A DNA stretch of 64,000 bases from Streptomyces griseus subsp. griseus (lineage in GTDB: Bacteria; Actinomycetota; Actinomycetes; Streptomycetales; Streptomycetaceae). The position numbers were made by a program, and so were the translations under genes. Of the stretch, positions 16,486-25,051 are shown one piece after another. The stretch's first letter is position 1; each line of letters begins with the position of its first letter. The stretch is taken from assembly GCF_000720255.1 (NCBI RefSeq), contig NZ_JOJE01000033.1, positions 1 through 64,000 on the forward strand. The letters are read 5' to 3'. Under the pieces are notes generated by a model that worked only from the letters and a program-made list of their open reading frames with translations, ran no database searches and was not told the DNA's origin.

Positions 16486-17007
16486 CTACTTGCGGACCTT
16501 CGTCAGAGCCAGCTGCACGAGCTTCAGTGCTGCCTTAACGGAATCATCGTCGCGGAGTGGGCAGTTCACGACGTACTGGTGCCCCGGTCGGACATCGCGG
16601 TAGCTGACGTGCGACTCGTTGAGATCGGTTACGTCCTCCTTGGTCAAGCGCAACGTCAGGCCACCGTTCCGGGGCTTGACGTATGCCACAGCCCCGTAGC
16701 GGCGGATGCCGGCGTCGTGCACCATCACGTAGTCAGTGAGACCGTCCGGAGTGCGCTCGGACGTGCCTGGACCGATCTCGACATCGCCGAGGTCGACCAC
16801 CCCCCGCAAGAAGTCCAGAACTCGCTTGGCGACATCTGCGCTGCGGGCTCGACCGTTTACTAGATCACTGATCTGGGCCCACTCCAGCGCGTCGACAGGT
16901 GTGTCGGTGGCAACCTCGACGGGCGCCCCCGAGTCGCTGTCCTCGTCCGTGCCGGTGAGCCGAAGGAACTCGGCGATCTCCTGCGGCGTGCCATCAATTA
17001 GGCGCAT
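16486..17007 (-). CDS. Hypothetical protein, 173 aa
   Basis: Starts at ATG 17007 after GGGAGGG. The N-terminus reads MRLIDGTPQEIAEFL; the centre has YVMVHDAGIRRYGAVAYVKPR and the C-terminus LRDDDSVKAALKLVQLALTKV. The protein is acidic, without membrane segments. No domain is recognised. It is convergent with int and lies between it and the tRNA, so it is probably carried by the element. Confidence 0.6.
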   Translation of the reverse strand: MRLIDGTPQEIAEFLRLTGTDEDSDSGAPVEVATDTPVDALEWAQISDLVNGRARSADVAKRVLDFLRGVVDLGDVEIGPGTSERTPDGLTDYVMVHDAGIRRYGAVAYVKPRNGGLTLRLTKEDVTDLNESHVSYRDVRPGHQYVVNCPLRDDDSVKAALKLVQLALTKVRK

Positions 17008-17523
17008 TGATCCCTCCCTCTCAGGAACACTTCAGGCTGTGTTCGCTGACTCAAGCTTACTCACACGTGCTCACGCGTGCACAAGCAATCGTGTGTAACT
17101 GCGTGTGCCCCGTTGGTGTGAGTCCGCGTCGCGAGTCAAAGGCGGGCTCCGCAGCGTGCGGACAAGGAAGGGGGCCTCGACTCGATCGAGTTGTTGAGCA
17201 GTGAGCTTGGCGCGGAGCTGCTGGCAGACGTGGTGAGCTCTTCAGTAATCGCTGTCTAGTTGCTTCGGTGAGCGCATAGGCGGACGCCGATCGGCCGGGG
17301 GTGCGGTTCGTGAGGTGAGCGGCGTCCCTGTCCGCGCTGGGTGCTGGCCCTGTAGGCCCCGCTTCAGCCGGCGCTTACCTGCGGCGATGCTTCAAGATCC
17401 CGTCCACGCCTCGTCCACGGATCCCGACATACAGCCGCTCCGGGCTGCATCTGCCTGCACATACGCGAAGACCCCGTCTCAGCGAAAGCGCTGATGGCGG
17501 GGTCTTTGGGCACTGAATCAAGG
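17008..17523. other. Non-coding stretch between hypothetical gene and tRNA
   Basis: No credible gene. A promoter for the minus-strand gene is expected near 17010-17100. The stretch ends in a hairpin next to the tRNA. If the element is integrated at the tRNA 3' end, this DNA is the element's attachment arm. Confidence 0.4.
17470..17504 (-). terminator. Terminator of the tRNA-Arg gene
   Basis: GACCCCG (17470-17476) pairs with CGGGGTC (17498-17504), with an inner CAGCG-AAAG-CGCTG stem. It lies 20 bases downstream of the tRNA 3' end on its transcribed strand. Confidence 0.65.
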
Positions 17524-17595
17524 TGCCCCCGGCAGGATTCGAACCTGCGCACACGGCTCCGGAGGCCGTTGCTCTATCCCCTGAGCTACGGGGGC
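17524..17595 (-). tRNA. tRNA-Arg (anticodon CCG)
   Basis: The reverse complement starts GCCCCCGTAGCTCAGGGGAT, with D-stem GCTC/GAGC, anticodon loop CTCCGGA between ACGGC and GCCGT, a T-arm GCAGG-TTCGAAT-CCTGC and acceptor CGGGGGC pairing with the 5' end. It is 72 nucleotides without CCA. The 3' half is intact, as expected when an integrating element restores it. It is the probable att site of the adjacent integrase. Confidence 0.95.
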
Positions 17596-17763
17596 GTGTC
17601 GGTGGTGAGCTGTTTGCTCGCGGCGACGGGTAGAACACTACCAGCTCTGTCGGGGTGATCAGGAACGGGTTTTGAGGTCGCCGGGAGGCCGGTGTATCGC
17701 TCGAGTGGGGTGGAAGTCGGGAAAAGCCGGACGCGGTGGCCGGGTCCGACCTACTCTCGAGTT

Positions 17764-18219
17764 GTGCCAGGCGCGTCGGGTCGGGTGCTTGTTGTGGACG
17801 ACAACAAGGTCATCCGGCAGTTGATCAGGGTCAATCTCGAGCTGGAGGGCCTCGAGGTCGTGACCGCGTCCGATGGTGCCGAGTGTCTTGATGTCGTTCA
17901 TCAGGTGCGGCCCGATGCCATCACCCTCGATGTTGTGATGCCTCGGCTGGACGGGCTCAGTACCGCCGCCCGGCTGCGTGCCGATCCGCGGACCCGGGCC
18001 CTGCCTCTCGCCATCGTCAGTGCTTGTACGCAGTACGAGATCGAGGCCGGGCTCGATGTAGGCGTGGATGCCTTCCTCGCCAAGCCCTTCGAGCCTGCGG
18101 AACTCGTGCGGCTCGTCAGGCAGTTGGTCGAGATGGGGCAGGGGCGTGGCGACGGGGGGAGTGGGGGTGCTCTCGGTTCGGCGGGTGAGGCGGAGCGGGC
18201 CGGGCACGCCGGCGGCTGA
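17764..18219 (+). CDS. Single-domain response regulator
   Basis: A 151-residue receiver domain: VLVVDDNKVIRQ gives the acidic pair, ITLDVVMPRLDG the phospho-acceptor Asp, IVSACTQYE the Thr/Ser switch position (here Ser) and FLAKPFEPAEL the conserved Lys. No DNA-binding output domain follows, only a Gly-rich tail. GTG 17764 has no ribosome binding site but a TACTCT-like -10 just upstream, so a leaderless transcript is likely. No histidine kinase lies nearby. Confidence 0.85.
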   Translation: MPGASGRVLVVDDNKVIRQLIRVNLELEGLEVVTASDGAECLDVVHQVRPDAITLDVVMPRLDGLSTAARLRADPRTRALPLAIVSACTQYEIEAGLDVGVDAFLAKPFEPAELVRLVRQLVEMGQGRGDGGSGGALGSAGEAERAGHAGG

Positions 18220-18258
18220 TCTTCCGACTGACCGTGCCCGTCTCTGCGGCCGTTCCCA

Positions 18259-18394
18259 TCGCCCGGCCTCGAAGGTGTCCGGCCACCGGTCCCGTCGCCC
18301 GGCCTCGAAGGTGTCCGGCCACCGGTCCCATCGCCCGGCCTCGAAGGCGTCCGGCGACCGGCCCCGTCGCCCGCCTCGAAGACGTCCCCGCTGA
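18259..18394 (+). repeat. 36-bp tandem repeat, about 3.7 copies
   Basis: The unit beginning TCGCCCGGCCTCGAAGGTGT starts at 18259, 18295, 18331 and, more degenerate, 18367. The copies abut without spacers. The array lies between the response regulator and nrtL and is probably non-coding. Confidence 0.8.
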
Positions 18395-18481
18395 CCTTCG
18401 CGCCACCCCAGTCTGTCCACATCCCGGACCCCACCCAAACGGGCTCGCCTACCCACCCCCCTCCTCCCCTACGCTTGTCCC

Positions 18482-19477
18482 GTGACCCCCGTCGAGCTCT
18501 CGCGCACCGTGCTGCATGCCGTGCGTTGTGCTGTTGACGAGGGGGAACTGAATGTGACCGTGCCGGAACGGGTCGTGGTGGCGCCGCCGGGGCCCGGTGG
18601 GTGCGGTGACTACGCGACCAACGTCGCGCTGCAGCTCGCACGGCCCGCCGGGCAGCCTCCCCGGCGCGTTGCCGAGGTGCTTCGGCCGTACCTCGTGCGT
18701 TCGGACGGTGTCGACGGCGTCGAGATCACCGGGCCCGGGTTTCTCAACATCCACCTCGAGCGGTTCGCGTCCTTCTCCGTCGTGCGGGAGGTGCTTGAGG
18801 AGGGGGAGCGGTACGGGCACTCCGACGCCCTCGCCGGGCAGCTCGTCGAGTTGCGGGTGCCGTACGAGATCCGTGCCGAGGTTCTTGCCGACGCGCTGAT
18901 CCGGATCGTCGGGGCGCAGGGCGGGCGGGTGGAGGTCGAGCATCGGGAGCCCGTCAATGTGCGGCCCGTGCCGGCGCCGGAGGATCCCGCCCCGCTCGGG
19001 CTGGATGCCGCCCGGTGGGCTCTTCTTCATCCCGCTCCGCACGACCGGCCGCGTATCAGTGCCGAGCACCTCGTCCAGCGGGAGAGCAACCCTCTCTTCC
19101 GGGTGCGTTACGCCCACGCCCGCACCCGGGCCGTGAGTCGCAACGCCGCCGACCTGGGCTTCACCGCTGACATCGGCTTCACTTCCGGCCCCGGCCCGGT
19201 CCACGGCGACCTCACCGCCCCCGCTCTCCTCGCCGCCCTCGCCGATCACCCCCGCGTCCTGGTCCAGGCGGCCGCGCACCGCGCGCCCCATCGCCTCGCC
19301 CGGCATCTCGTCACCGTCGCGGATGCCGCGCTCGCCGTGCTTCCCGGTGTCCTCCCGCGTGGTGAGGAGAAACCCTTGGCCGCCCACCGTGCCCGGCTCG
19401 CGCTCGCCGAAGCCGCCGGGGCGGTGCTGGCCGGCGGCCTGTCCCTGCTCGGCATCGACGCACCCGACCATCTCTGA
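18482..19477 (+). CDS. nrtL: ArgS-related anticodon-binding protein NrtL
   Basis: A 331-residue protein resembling arginyl-tRNA synthetase ends without its catalytic core. The N-terminal third (CGDYATNVALQLARPAGQPP ... VEITGPGFLNIHL) matches the ArgS N-terminal domain; the C-terminal third (NPLFRVRYAHARTRAVSRNA) matches the DALR anticodon-binding region. The HIGH and KMSKS regions are absent. It starts at GTG 18482 and sits 18 bases before lysA, the usual location in actinobacteria. Its role is unknown. A tRNA-Arg binding function is inferred from family membership. Confidence 0.8.
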   Translation: MTPVELSRTVLHAVRCAVDEGELNVTVPERVVVAPPGPGGCGDYATNVALQLARPAGQPPRRVAEVLRPYLVRSDGVDGVEITGPGFLNIHLERFASFSVVREVLEEGERYGHSDALAGQLVELRVPYEIRAEVLADALIRIVGAQGGRVEVEHREPVNVRPVPAPEDPAPLGLDAARWALLHPAPHDRPRISAEHLVQRESNPLFRVRYAHARTRAVSRNAADLGFTADIGFTSGPGPVHGDLTAPALLAALADHPRVLVQAAAHRAPHRLARHLVTVADAALAVLPGVLPRGEEKPLAAHRARLALAEAAGAVLAGGLSLLGIDAPDHL

Positions 19478-19495
19478 GAGAACACAGATCAGACC

Positions 19496-20887
19496 ATGAG
19501 CCGATCCGCACATCCCGCCGGGCCCCGTTACGCCGACGTCATTCCCGAGGGCCACTACTCCGCTCCGCCCGCCGACCTCAACGTCCTCGACCCCAAGGTG
19601 TGGGCCCAGACCGTCACCCGGGATCCCGACGGTGTCGTCACCGTCGGCGGGCTTGCGGTCACCCGGCTCGCCGAGGAGTTCGGCACGCCGGCGTACGTCC
19701 TCGACGAGGCCGACTTCCGGGCGCGTGCCCGTGCCTGGCGCAGCGCCTTCGGGGCCGACGCTGACGTCTTCTACGCCGGCAAGGCGTTCCTCTCCCGTGC
19801 CGTCGTCCGCTGGCTGCACGAGGAGGGGCTCAACCTGGACGTCTGCTCCGGTGGTGAGCTCGCCACCGCCCTCTCCGCCGGCATGCCGGCCGACCGCATC
19901 GCCTTCCACGGCAACAACAAGTCCAGTGACGAGATCCACCGGGCGGTCAGCGCGGGCGTCGGGCGGATCGTGCTCGACTCCTTCCAGGAGATCGTCCGCG
20001 TCGCCCACATCGCCGAGTCCCTCGGCAAGCGGCAGCGCGTCCAGATCCGTATCACCGTCGGCGTCGAGGCCCACACGCACGAGTTCATCGCCACCGCGCA
20101 CGAGGACCAGAAGTTCGGGATTCCGCTCGCGGGCGGGCAGGCCGCCGAGGCCGTGCGGCGGGCGCTGCAGCTGGACGGGATCGAGCTCATCGGGATCCAC
20201 AGTCACATCGGGTCGCAGATCTTCGACATGTCCGGGTTCGAGGTCGCCGCGCACCGGGTGGTCGGGCTGCTCAAGGACGTCCGGGACGAGCACGGCATCG
20301 AGTTGCCCGAGATCGACCTCGGGGGCGGGCTCGGGATCGCGTACACCAGCGACGACGATCCGCGTGAGCCGCACGAGATCGCCAAGGCGCTCACCGAGAT
20401 CGTCAGCCGTGAGTGTGAGGCCGCCAAGCTGCGCACCCCGCGCATCTCCGTGGAGCCGGGGCGGGCCATCGTCGGGCCGACCGCCTTCACGCTGTACGAG
20501 GTCGGCACCATCAAGCCGCTCGACGGGCTGCGGACGTACGTCTCCGTCGACGGCGGCATGTCGGACAACATCCGTACCGCGCTGTACGACGCCGAGTACA
20601 GCGTCGCCCTCGTCTCCCGTACCTCCGACGCCGCGCCGATGCTGGCCCGGGTGGTCGGCAAGCACTGTGAGAGTGGCGACATCGTCGTGAAGGACGCGTT
20701 CCTGCCGGCCGATGTGGCACCGGGTGACCTCATCGCCGTGCCGGCGACGGGGGCCTACTGCCGGTCGATGGCGAGCAATTACAACCACGTGCTGCGTCCG
20801 CCGGTCGTCGCCGTCAACGATGGCGAGGCCCGCGTCATCGTCCGTCGCGAGACCGAGGAGGATCTTCTGCGTCTCGACGTCGGGTGA
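19496..20887 (+). CDS. lysA: Diaminopimelate decarboxylase
   Basis: A 463-residue PLP enzyme that converts meso-diaminopimelate to lysine, the last step of lysine synthesis. [10 protein letters not shown] holds the PLP Lys (about residue 96). [22 protein letters not shown] and the later CESGDI (substrate-binding Cys from the partner subunit) follow in the fold-III decarboxylase order. Length is normal for actinobacteria. It is followed by homoserine dehydrogenase, so lysine and threonine branches are adjacent. A hairpin at 20929-20957 separates them. Confidence 0.95.
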   Translation: MSRSAHPAGPRYADVIPEGHYSAPPADLNVLDPKVWAQTVTRDPDGVVTVGGLAVTRLAEEFGTPAYVLDEADFRARARAWRSAFGADADVFYAGKAFLSRAVVRWLHEEGLNLDVCSGGELATALSAGMPADRIAFHGNNKSSDEIHRAVSAGVGRIVLDSFQEIVRVAHIAESLGKRQRVQIRITVGVEAHTHEFIATAHEDQKFGIPLAGGQAAEAVRRALQLDGIELIGIHSHIGSQIFDMSGFEVAAHRVVGLLKDVRDEHGIELPEIDLGGGLGIAYTSDDDPREPHEIAKALTEIVSRECEAAKLRTPRISVEPGRAIVGPTAFTLYEVGTIKPLDGLRTYVSVDGGMSDNIRTALYDAEYSVALVSRTSDAAPMLARVVGKHCESGDIVVKDAFLPADVAPGDLIAVPATGAYCRSMASNYNHVLRPPVVAVNDGEARVIVRRETEEDLLRLDVG

Positions 20888-20928
20888 GCAACCTCCAAGC
20901 GGACAGCGCCCGGAGGACAACAACAAGA

Positions 20929-20957
20929 GGGGTGGAAGATCTACGGTTTTCCACCCC
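20929..20957 (+). terminator. Hairpin after lysA
   Basis: GGGGTGGAA and TTCCACCCC form a 9-bp stem with an 11-base loop, 42 bases after the lysA stop. It probably terminates lysA so that hom has its own promoter. Confidence 0.55.
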
Positions 20958-21061
20958 CGCACAAATGAAATCGACGTCTCACAATCCGGACATGGGATAG
21001 AAACTCCCGTTCGGTGAGTGAGACTGGTCCCACCGTAGACGGTATGAGGAAACGAGGTCGG

Positions 21062-22354
21062 ATGATGCGTACGCGTCCGCTGAAGGTGGCGCTGCTGGGC
21101 TGTGGAGTGGTCGGCTCAGAGGTGGCGCGCATCATGACGACGCACGCCGACGACCTCGCCGCCCGTATCGGTGCCCCGGTGGAGCTCGCGGGTGTCGCCG
21201 TGCGGCGGCCCTCCCGGGTGCGGGAGGGCATCGCCCCCGACCTCGTCACCACCGACGCCACCGCCCTCGTCAAACGCGGTGACATCGACGTCGTGGTGGA
21301 GGTGATCGGCGGGATCGAGCCCGCGCGGTCCCTCATCACCACCGCCTTCGAGCACGGTGCGTCCGTCGTCTCCGCCAACAAGGCACTGCTCGCCCAGGAC
21401 GGTGCCGCGCTGCACGCCGCCGCCGAGGAGCACGACAAGGACCTCTACTACGAGGCCGCCGTCGCCGGCGCCATCCCGCTGATCCGGCCGCTGCGCGAGT
21501 CCCTCGCCGGTGACAAGGTCAACCGGGTGCTCGGGATCGTCAACGGGACCACCAACTTCATCCTCGACAAGATGGACTCCACGGGCGCCGGTTACCAGGA
21601 GGCGCTCGACGAGGCCACCGCCCTCGGGTATGCCGAGGCCGACCCCACCGCGGACGTCGAGGGGTTCGACGCCGCCGCCAAGGCCGCCATCCTCGCCGGC
21701 ATCGCCTTCCATACGCGCGTACGTCTCGACGACGTCTACCGCGAGGGCATGACCGAGGTGACCGCCGCCGACTTCGCCTCGGCGAAGGAGATGGGCTGCA
21801 CCATCAAGCTGCTCGCCATCTGTGAGCGGGCGGTGGACGGCGGATCGGTCACCGCGCGCGTGCACCCCGCGATGATTCCGCTGAGCCACCCGCTCGCCTC
21901 CGTGCGCGGCGCGTACAACGCCGTGTTCGTGGAGTCCGACGCGTCCGGGCAGCTCATGTTCTACGGGCCGGGCGCCGGCGGCGCCCCCACGGCCTCCGCC
22001 GTACTCGGCGACCTCGTCGCCGTCTGCCGCAACCGGCTCAGCGGGGCAACGGGGCCCGGCGAGTCGGCCTACGCCGCGCTGCCCGTCTCGGGCATGGGCG
22101 ACGTGGTGACCCGGTATCACATCAGCCTCGACGTCGCGGACAAACCGGGCGTTCTCGCCCAGGTCGCGACCGTGTTCGCCGAGCACGGGGTGTCGATCGA
22201 TACCGTTCGCCAGCAGGGCAAGGATGGCGAGGCGTCCCTCGTCGTCGTCACCCACCGCGCGTCGGACGCGTCCCTCACCGGGACCGTCGAGGCGTTGCGC
22301 AAGCTCGACACCGTGCGGGGTGTCGCCAGCATCATGCGGGTTGAAGGAGAGTAA
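21062..22354 (+). CDS. hom: Homoserine dehydrogenase
   Basis: A 430-residue enzyme that reduces aspartate semialdehyde to homoserine. VALLGCGVVGSEVA is the NAD(P)-binding glycine motif, VVSANKALLAQ and AGAIPLIRPLRESLAGDKV the substrate-binding core, and DKPGVLAQVATVFAEHGVSI a C-terminal ACT domain that in this family mediates threonine feedback. ATG 21062 or 21065 are both possible; GAGG lies just upstream. thrC follows after six bases, so they are cotranscribed. Confidence 0.95.
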   Translation: MMRTRPLKVALLGCGVVGSEVARIMTTHADDLAARIGAPVELAGVAVRRPSRVREGIAPDLVTTDATALVKRGDIDVVVEVIGGIEPARSLITTAFEHGASVVSANKALLAQDGAALHAAAEEHDKDLYYEAAVAGAIPLIRPLRESLAGDKVNRVLGIVNGTTNFILDKMDSTGAGYQEALDEATALGYAEADPTADVEGFDAAAKAAILAGIAFHTRVRLDDVYREGMTEVTAADFASAKEMGCTIKLLAICERAVDGGSVTARVHPAMIPLSHPLASVRGAYNAVFVESDASGQLMFYGPGAGGAPTASAVLGDLVAVCRNRLSGATGPGESAYAALPVSGMGDVVTRYHISLDVADKPGVLAQVATVFAEHGVSIDTVRQQGKDGEASLVVVTHRASDASLTGTVEALRKLDTVRGVASIMRVEGE

Positions 22355-22360
22355 CCAGCA

Positions 22361-23419
22361 ATGACCCACCAGTGGCGCGGAATCATCGAGGAGTACCGGG
22401 ACCGGCTGCCGGTATCCGACACCACGCAGGTCGTGACGCTCCGTGAGGGCGGCACGCCCCTCGTGCCCGCGCAGGTGCTCTCCGAGCGCACGGGCTGCGA
22501 GGTCCACCTGAAGGTGGAGGGTGCCAACCCCACCGGGTCCTTCAAGGACCGGGGCATGACCATGGCGATCACGCGGGCAAAGGAGGAGGGCGCCAAGGCC
22601 GTCATCTGTGCCTCCACGGGCAACACTTCCGCCTCCGCGGCCGCGTACGCGGTGCGCGCGGGAATGGTTTCGGCCGTTCTTGTGCCGCAGGGCAAGATCG
22701 CGCTCGGCAAGATGGGGCAGGCGCTGGTCCACGGCGCCAAGATCCTCCAGGTCGACGGCAACTTCGACGACTGCCTCACCCTGGCCCGTGCCCTGAGCGA
22801 CAACTACCCGGTGTCGCTGGTCAATTCGGTCAATCCGGTACGTATCGAGGGCCAGAAGACGGCCGCGTTCGAGATCGTCGACATGCTCGGCGACGCTCCC
22901 GACATCCATGTCCTGCCGGTGGGCAACGCGGGCAACATCACCGCGTACTGGAAGGGCTACACGGAATACGCCACCGACGGCGTGGCCGGAAAGACGCCCC
23001 GCATGTGGGGATTCCAGGCCTCCGGCAGCGCCCCGATCGTGCGCGGCGAGGTCGTCAAGGACCCCTCGACCATCGCCACCGCGATCCGTATCGGCAACCC
23101 CGCGTCCTGGCAGTACGCGCTGGCCGCGCGGGACGAGTCCGGGGGCCTCATCGACGAGGTGACGGACCGTGAAATCCTGCGCGCCTACCGGCTGTTGGCG
23201 GCTCAGGAGGGTGTCTTCGTGGAGCCCGCGTCCGCCGCGTCCGTGGCCGGTCTGCTGAAGGCCGCCGAGCTGGGCAAGGTCGACCCGGGCCAGCGGATCG
23301 TGTGCACCGTCACCGGCAACGGCCTGAAGGACCCCGACTGGGCCGTCGCCGGCGCTCCGCAGCCCGTCACCGTCCCGGTCGACGCGGCGACGGCGGCCGA
23401 GCGCCTCGGCCTCGCCTGA
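22361..23419 (+). CDS. thrC: Threonine synthase
   Basis: A 352-residue PLP enzyme that converts O-phosphohomoserine to threonine. [11 protein letters not shown] holds the PLP Lys (residue 62), [20 protein letters not shown] the phosphate-contacting region and [14 protein letters not shown] the glycine-rich loop. The length indicates the short class found in actinobacteria. A strong GAAGGAGAG precedes the ATG. A near-perfect hairpin follows the stop, so thrB is probably transcribed partly from its own promoter. Confidence 0.95.
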   Translation: MTHQWRGIIEEYRDRLPVSDTTQVVTLREGGTPLVPAQVLSERTGCEVHLKVEGANPTGSFKDRGMTMAITRAKEEGAKAVICASTGNTSASAAAYAVRAGMVSAVLVPQGKIALGKMGQALVHGAKILQVDGNFDDCLTLARALSDNYPVSLVNSVNPVRIEGQKTAAFEIVDMLGDAPDIHVLPVGNAGNITAYWKGYTEYATDGVAGKTPRMWGFQASGSAPIVRGEVVKDPSTIATAIRIGNPASWQYALAARDESGGLIDEVTDREILRAYRLLAAQEGVFVEPASAASVAGLLKAAELGKVDPGQRIVCTVTGNGLKDPDWAVAGAPQPVTVPVDAATAAERLGLA

Positions 23420-23439
23420 CCGCCGACCCGGCCGTCCTC

Positions 23440-23483
23440 CTGATCGGTCACCTGATCAGGCGCCTGAAGAGGTGACTGATCAG
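23440..23483 (+). terminator. Hairpin between thrC and thrB
   Basis: CTGATCGGTCACCT (23440-23453) pairs with AGGTGACTGATCAG (23470-23483) with one mismatch, enclosing a CCTGATCAGG palindrome. It lies 20 bases after the thrC stop. Confidence 0.6.
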
Positions 23484-23728
23484 ACGCATGAAACGGCGTT
23501 CAACGGGTTAACCCTTCCGAGGATGCACAGGGGGCTTACGACACGCATCGTGCGCCTCCTGTGCGCCCTATGTCGCCACAGAACCTTCCTTCGATAGGCT
23601 GTACTGAACCCGCCCGCCGCATATGCCCTCGCATATGGCCGGCGCCGTGCCGCTTTCCGCGGCCGAGGGTTTTCCCGTACGTATCGAATGTCATTCGACA
23701 GTCACGCTTCAAGGAGAGTCATCGAGCG

Positions 23729-24646
23729 ATGGCCGGTCCAGCGTTCCGCGCCGCCGCCGTCCGGGTGCGCGTCCCCGCCACCAGCGCCAACCTCGGCCCG
23801 GGCTTCGACGCCCTCGGCCTGGCCCTGGGGCTGTACGACGACGTGGTCGTCCGGGTGGCCGACTCCGGGCTGCACATCGACATCGCGGGTGAGGGCAGCC
23901 AGACGCTCCCGCGCGACGAGAGCCACCTCCTCGTACGCTCCCTGCGCACCGCCTTCGACCTGCTGGGCGGCCAGCCGCGCGGCCTGGAGATCGTCTGCGC
24001 CAACCGCATCCCGCACGGCCGGGGCCTGGGCTCCTCCTCGGCCGCCATCTGCGCCGGCATCGTCGCCGCGCGAGCCGTGACCATAGGCGGCGAGGCCAAG
24101 CTCGACGACACGGCCCTGCTGGAGCTGGCCACCGAGATCGAGGGCCACCCCGACAACGTGGCGGCCTGTCTGCTCGGCGGCTTCACGCTCTCCTGGATGG
24201 AGGCCGGCAGCGCCCGGGCGATCAGGATGGAGCCAGCCGATTCCATCGTTCCGGTGGTTTTCGTACCGGGGAAGCCCGTCCTCACGGAGACGGCGCGAGG
24301 GCTGCTCCCGCGCACCGTGCCGCACGTCGACGCCGCCGCCAACGCGGGCCGCGCGGCCCTGCTCGTCGAGGCCCTGACCAGGCGCCCCGAGCTGCTGCTG
24401 TCCGCCACCGAGGACCGCCTGCACCAGGAGTACCGCGCCCCGGCCATGCCGGAGAGTGCCGCACTGGTGGAGCGGCTGCGGGCCGACGGGGTCCCGGCGG
24501 TCATCTCGGGCGCCGGACCCACCGTCCTCGCGCTGGTCGACGGCGACAGCGCCGACAAGGTGTCCCATCTGGCAGGCGAAGGGTGGGCCGCGAACCGGCT
24601 CGACCTCGACGCCCAGGGAGCGAGCGTGCTGCCGCTTGCCACCTGA
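23729..24646 (+). CDS. thrB: Homoserine kinase
   Basis: A 305-residue GHMP kinase that phosphorylates homoserine for threonine synthase. PHGRGLGSSSAA (residues 95-106) is the GHMP ATP-binding loop, VPATSANLGPGFDALG the N-terminal substrate motif and VISGAGPTVLAL the C-terminal motif. ATG 23729 follows AAGGAGAG. The 309-base gap from thrC contains a terminator-like hairpin, so a separate promoter is likely. Confidence 0.95.
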   Translation: MAGPAFRAAAVRVRVPATSANLGPGFDALGLALGLYDDVVVRVADSGLHIDIAGEGSQTLPRDESHLLVRSLRTAFDLLGGQPRGLEIVCANRIPHGRGLGSSSAAICAGIVAARAVTIGGEAKLDDTALLELATEIEGHPDNVAACLLGGFTLSWMEAGSARAIRMEPADSIVPVVFVPGKPVLTETARGLLPRTVPHVDAAANAGRAALLVEALTRRPELLLSATEDRLHQEYRAPAMPESAALVERLRADGVPAVISGAGPTVLALVDGDSADKVSHLAGEGWAANRLDLDAQGASVLPLAT

Positions 24647-24672
24647 CACACGGTTGCCGGATTTCGAGAGGG

Positions 24673-24699
24673 GGAATGTTTGTTGGATCCGGTAGTGTT
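24673..24699 (+). promoter_or_regulatory. Sigma-R-like promoter upstream of rho
   Basis: GGAAT (24673-24677), 19 bases, GTT (24697-24699) fits the disulphide-stress sigma-R consensus GGAAT-N18/19-GTT. It lies about 350 bases before the rho start. Such matches also occur by chance a few times per window of this size. Confidence 0.4.
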
Positions 24700-24884
24700 A
24701 ACCTCAAGTCTGCACCCGACCCCACCATGGCGAGGTGCTTCGTGTCCCCGTCCGGGACAGACATTCTTCCGGGAGTCTCCCAAAAAACCACTCTGTGCTC
24801 TGTATGTCGTACCTGGGCAGTACGCCGTACGCGGGCATTGAGCGGGTCACTGGGCACGCTCCGGAACAGGTGCTACCACGCCAC

Positions 24885-24901
24885 GTGACACCGGGTGTCA
24901 C
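24885..24901 (+). other. Hairpin in the long rho leader
   Basis: GTGACAC-CGG-GTGTCAC is a perfect 7-bp stem in the 405-base stretch between thrB and rho, which otherwise holds no gene. A long leader is common for rho genes, which are often autoregulated. Confidence 0.4.
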
Positions 24902-25051
24902 GGCTCGAGGAAGCGCCATCACCAGAAATCTCTTCCGCCGCTTTGGCGGACAACCGCCCCGGCTTCGTCCACACCACAAGGACCGGAGTCGGACAGCACA
25001 ACCGGTCGCCGAGCCAGACAGGCCGACGTCCGCTCCAGGGAAGGACCCTTC

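Larger units (their letters stand above)
10024..17560 (+). mobile_element. AICE conserved core (tra-spd-rep-xis-int) next to tRNA-Arg
   Basis: Genes appear in the canonical order of pSAM2-like actinomycete integrative and conjugative elements: FtsK-type translocase, small spread genes, RepSA-type initiator, excisionase, integrase. The integrase reads toward a tRNA-Arg(CCG) gene whose 3' end is the probable att site. I recall an AICE at this chromosomal place in S. coelicolor (near SCO5349). The right limit is set at the tRNA 3' half. The left limit is not found: no copy of the tRNA 3' end was seen elsewhere, so the element may extend past the left edge with 1-10 kb as cargo. Confidence 0.75.

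Noticed and set aside
17524..17595. Search for a duplicated tRNA-Arg 3' end as attL in the window
   Set aside because: No second copy of the T-arm and acceptor sequence was found by eye to the left, so no attL is called.
18259..18394. Possible CRISPR array
   Set aside because: The 36-bp units abut directly with no unique spacers, and no cas genes are nearby.
18449..20962. 837-codon antisense frame over nrtL and lysA
   Set aside because: Lies wholly opposite well-supported genes. Long antisense frames are expected from high GC at third codon positions. The same applies to other long antisense frames at 24704-28915, 31698-35105 and 38883-41315.
20958..21061. Threonine attenuator or riboswitch before hom
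   Set aside because: No leader peptide rich in Thr or Ile codons and no recognised riboswitch structure. Only a terminator-like hairpin after lysA is visible.
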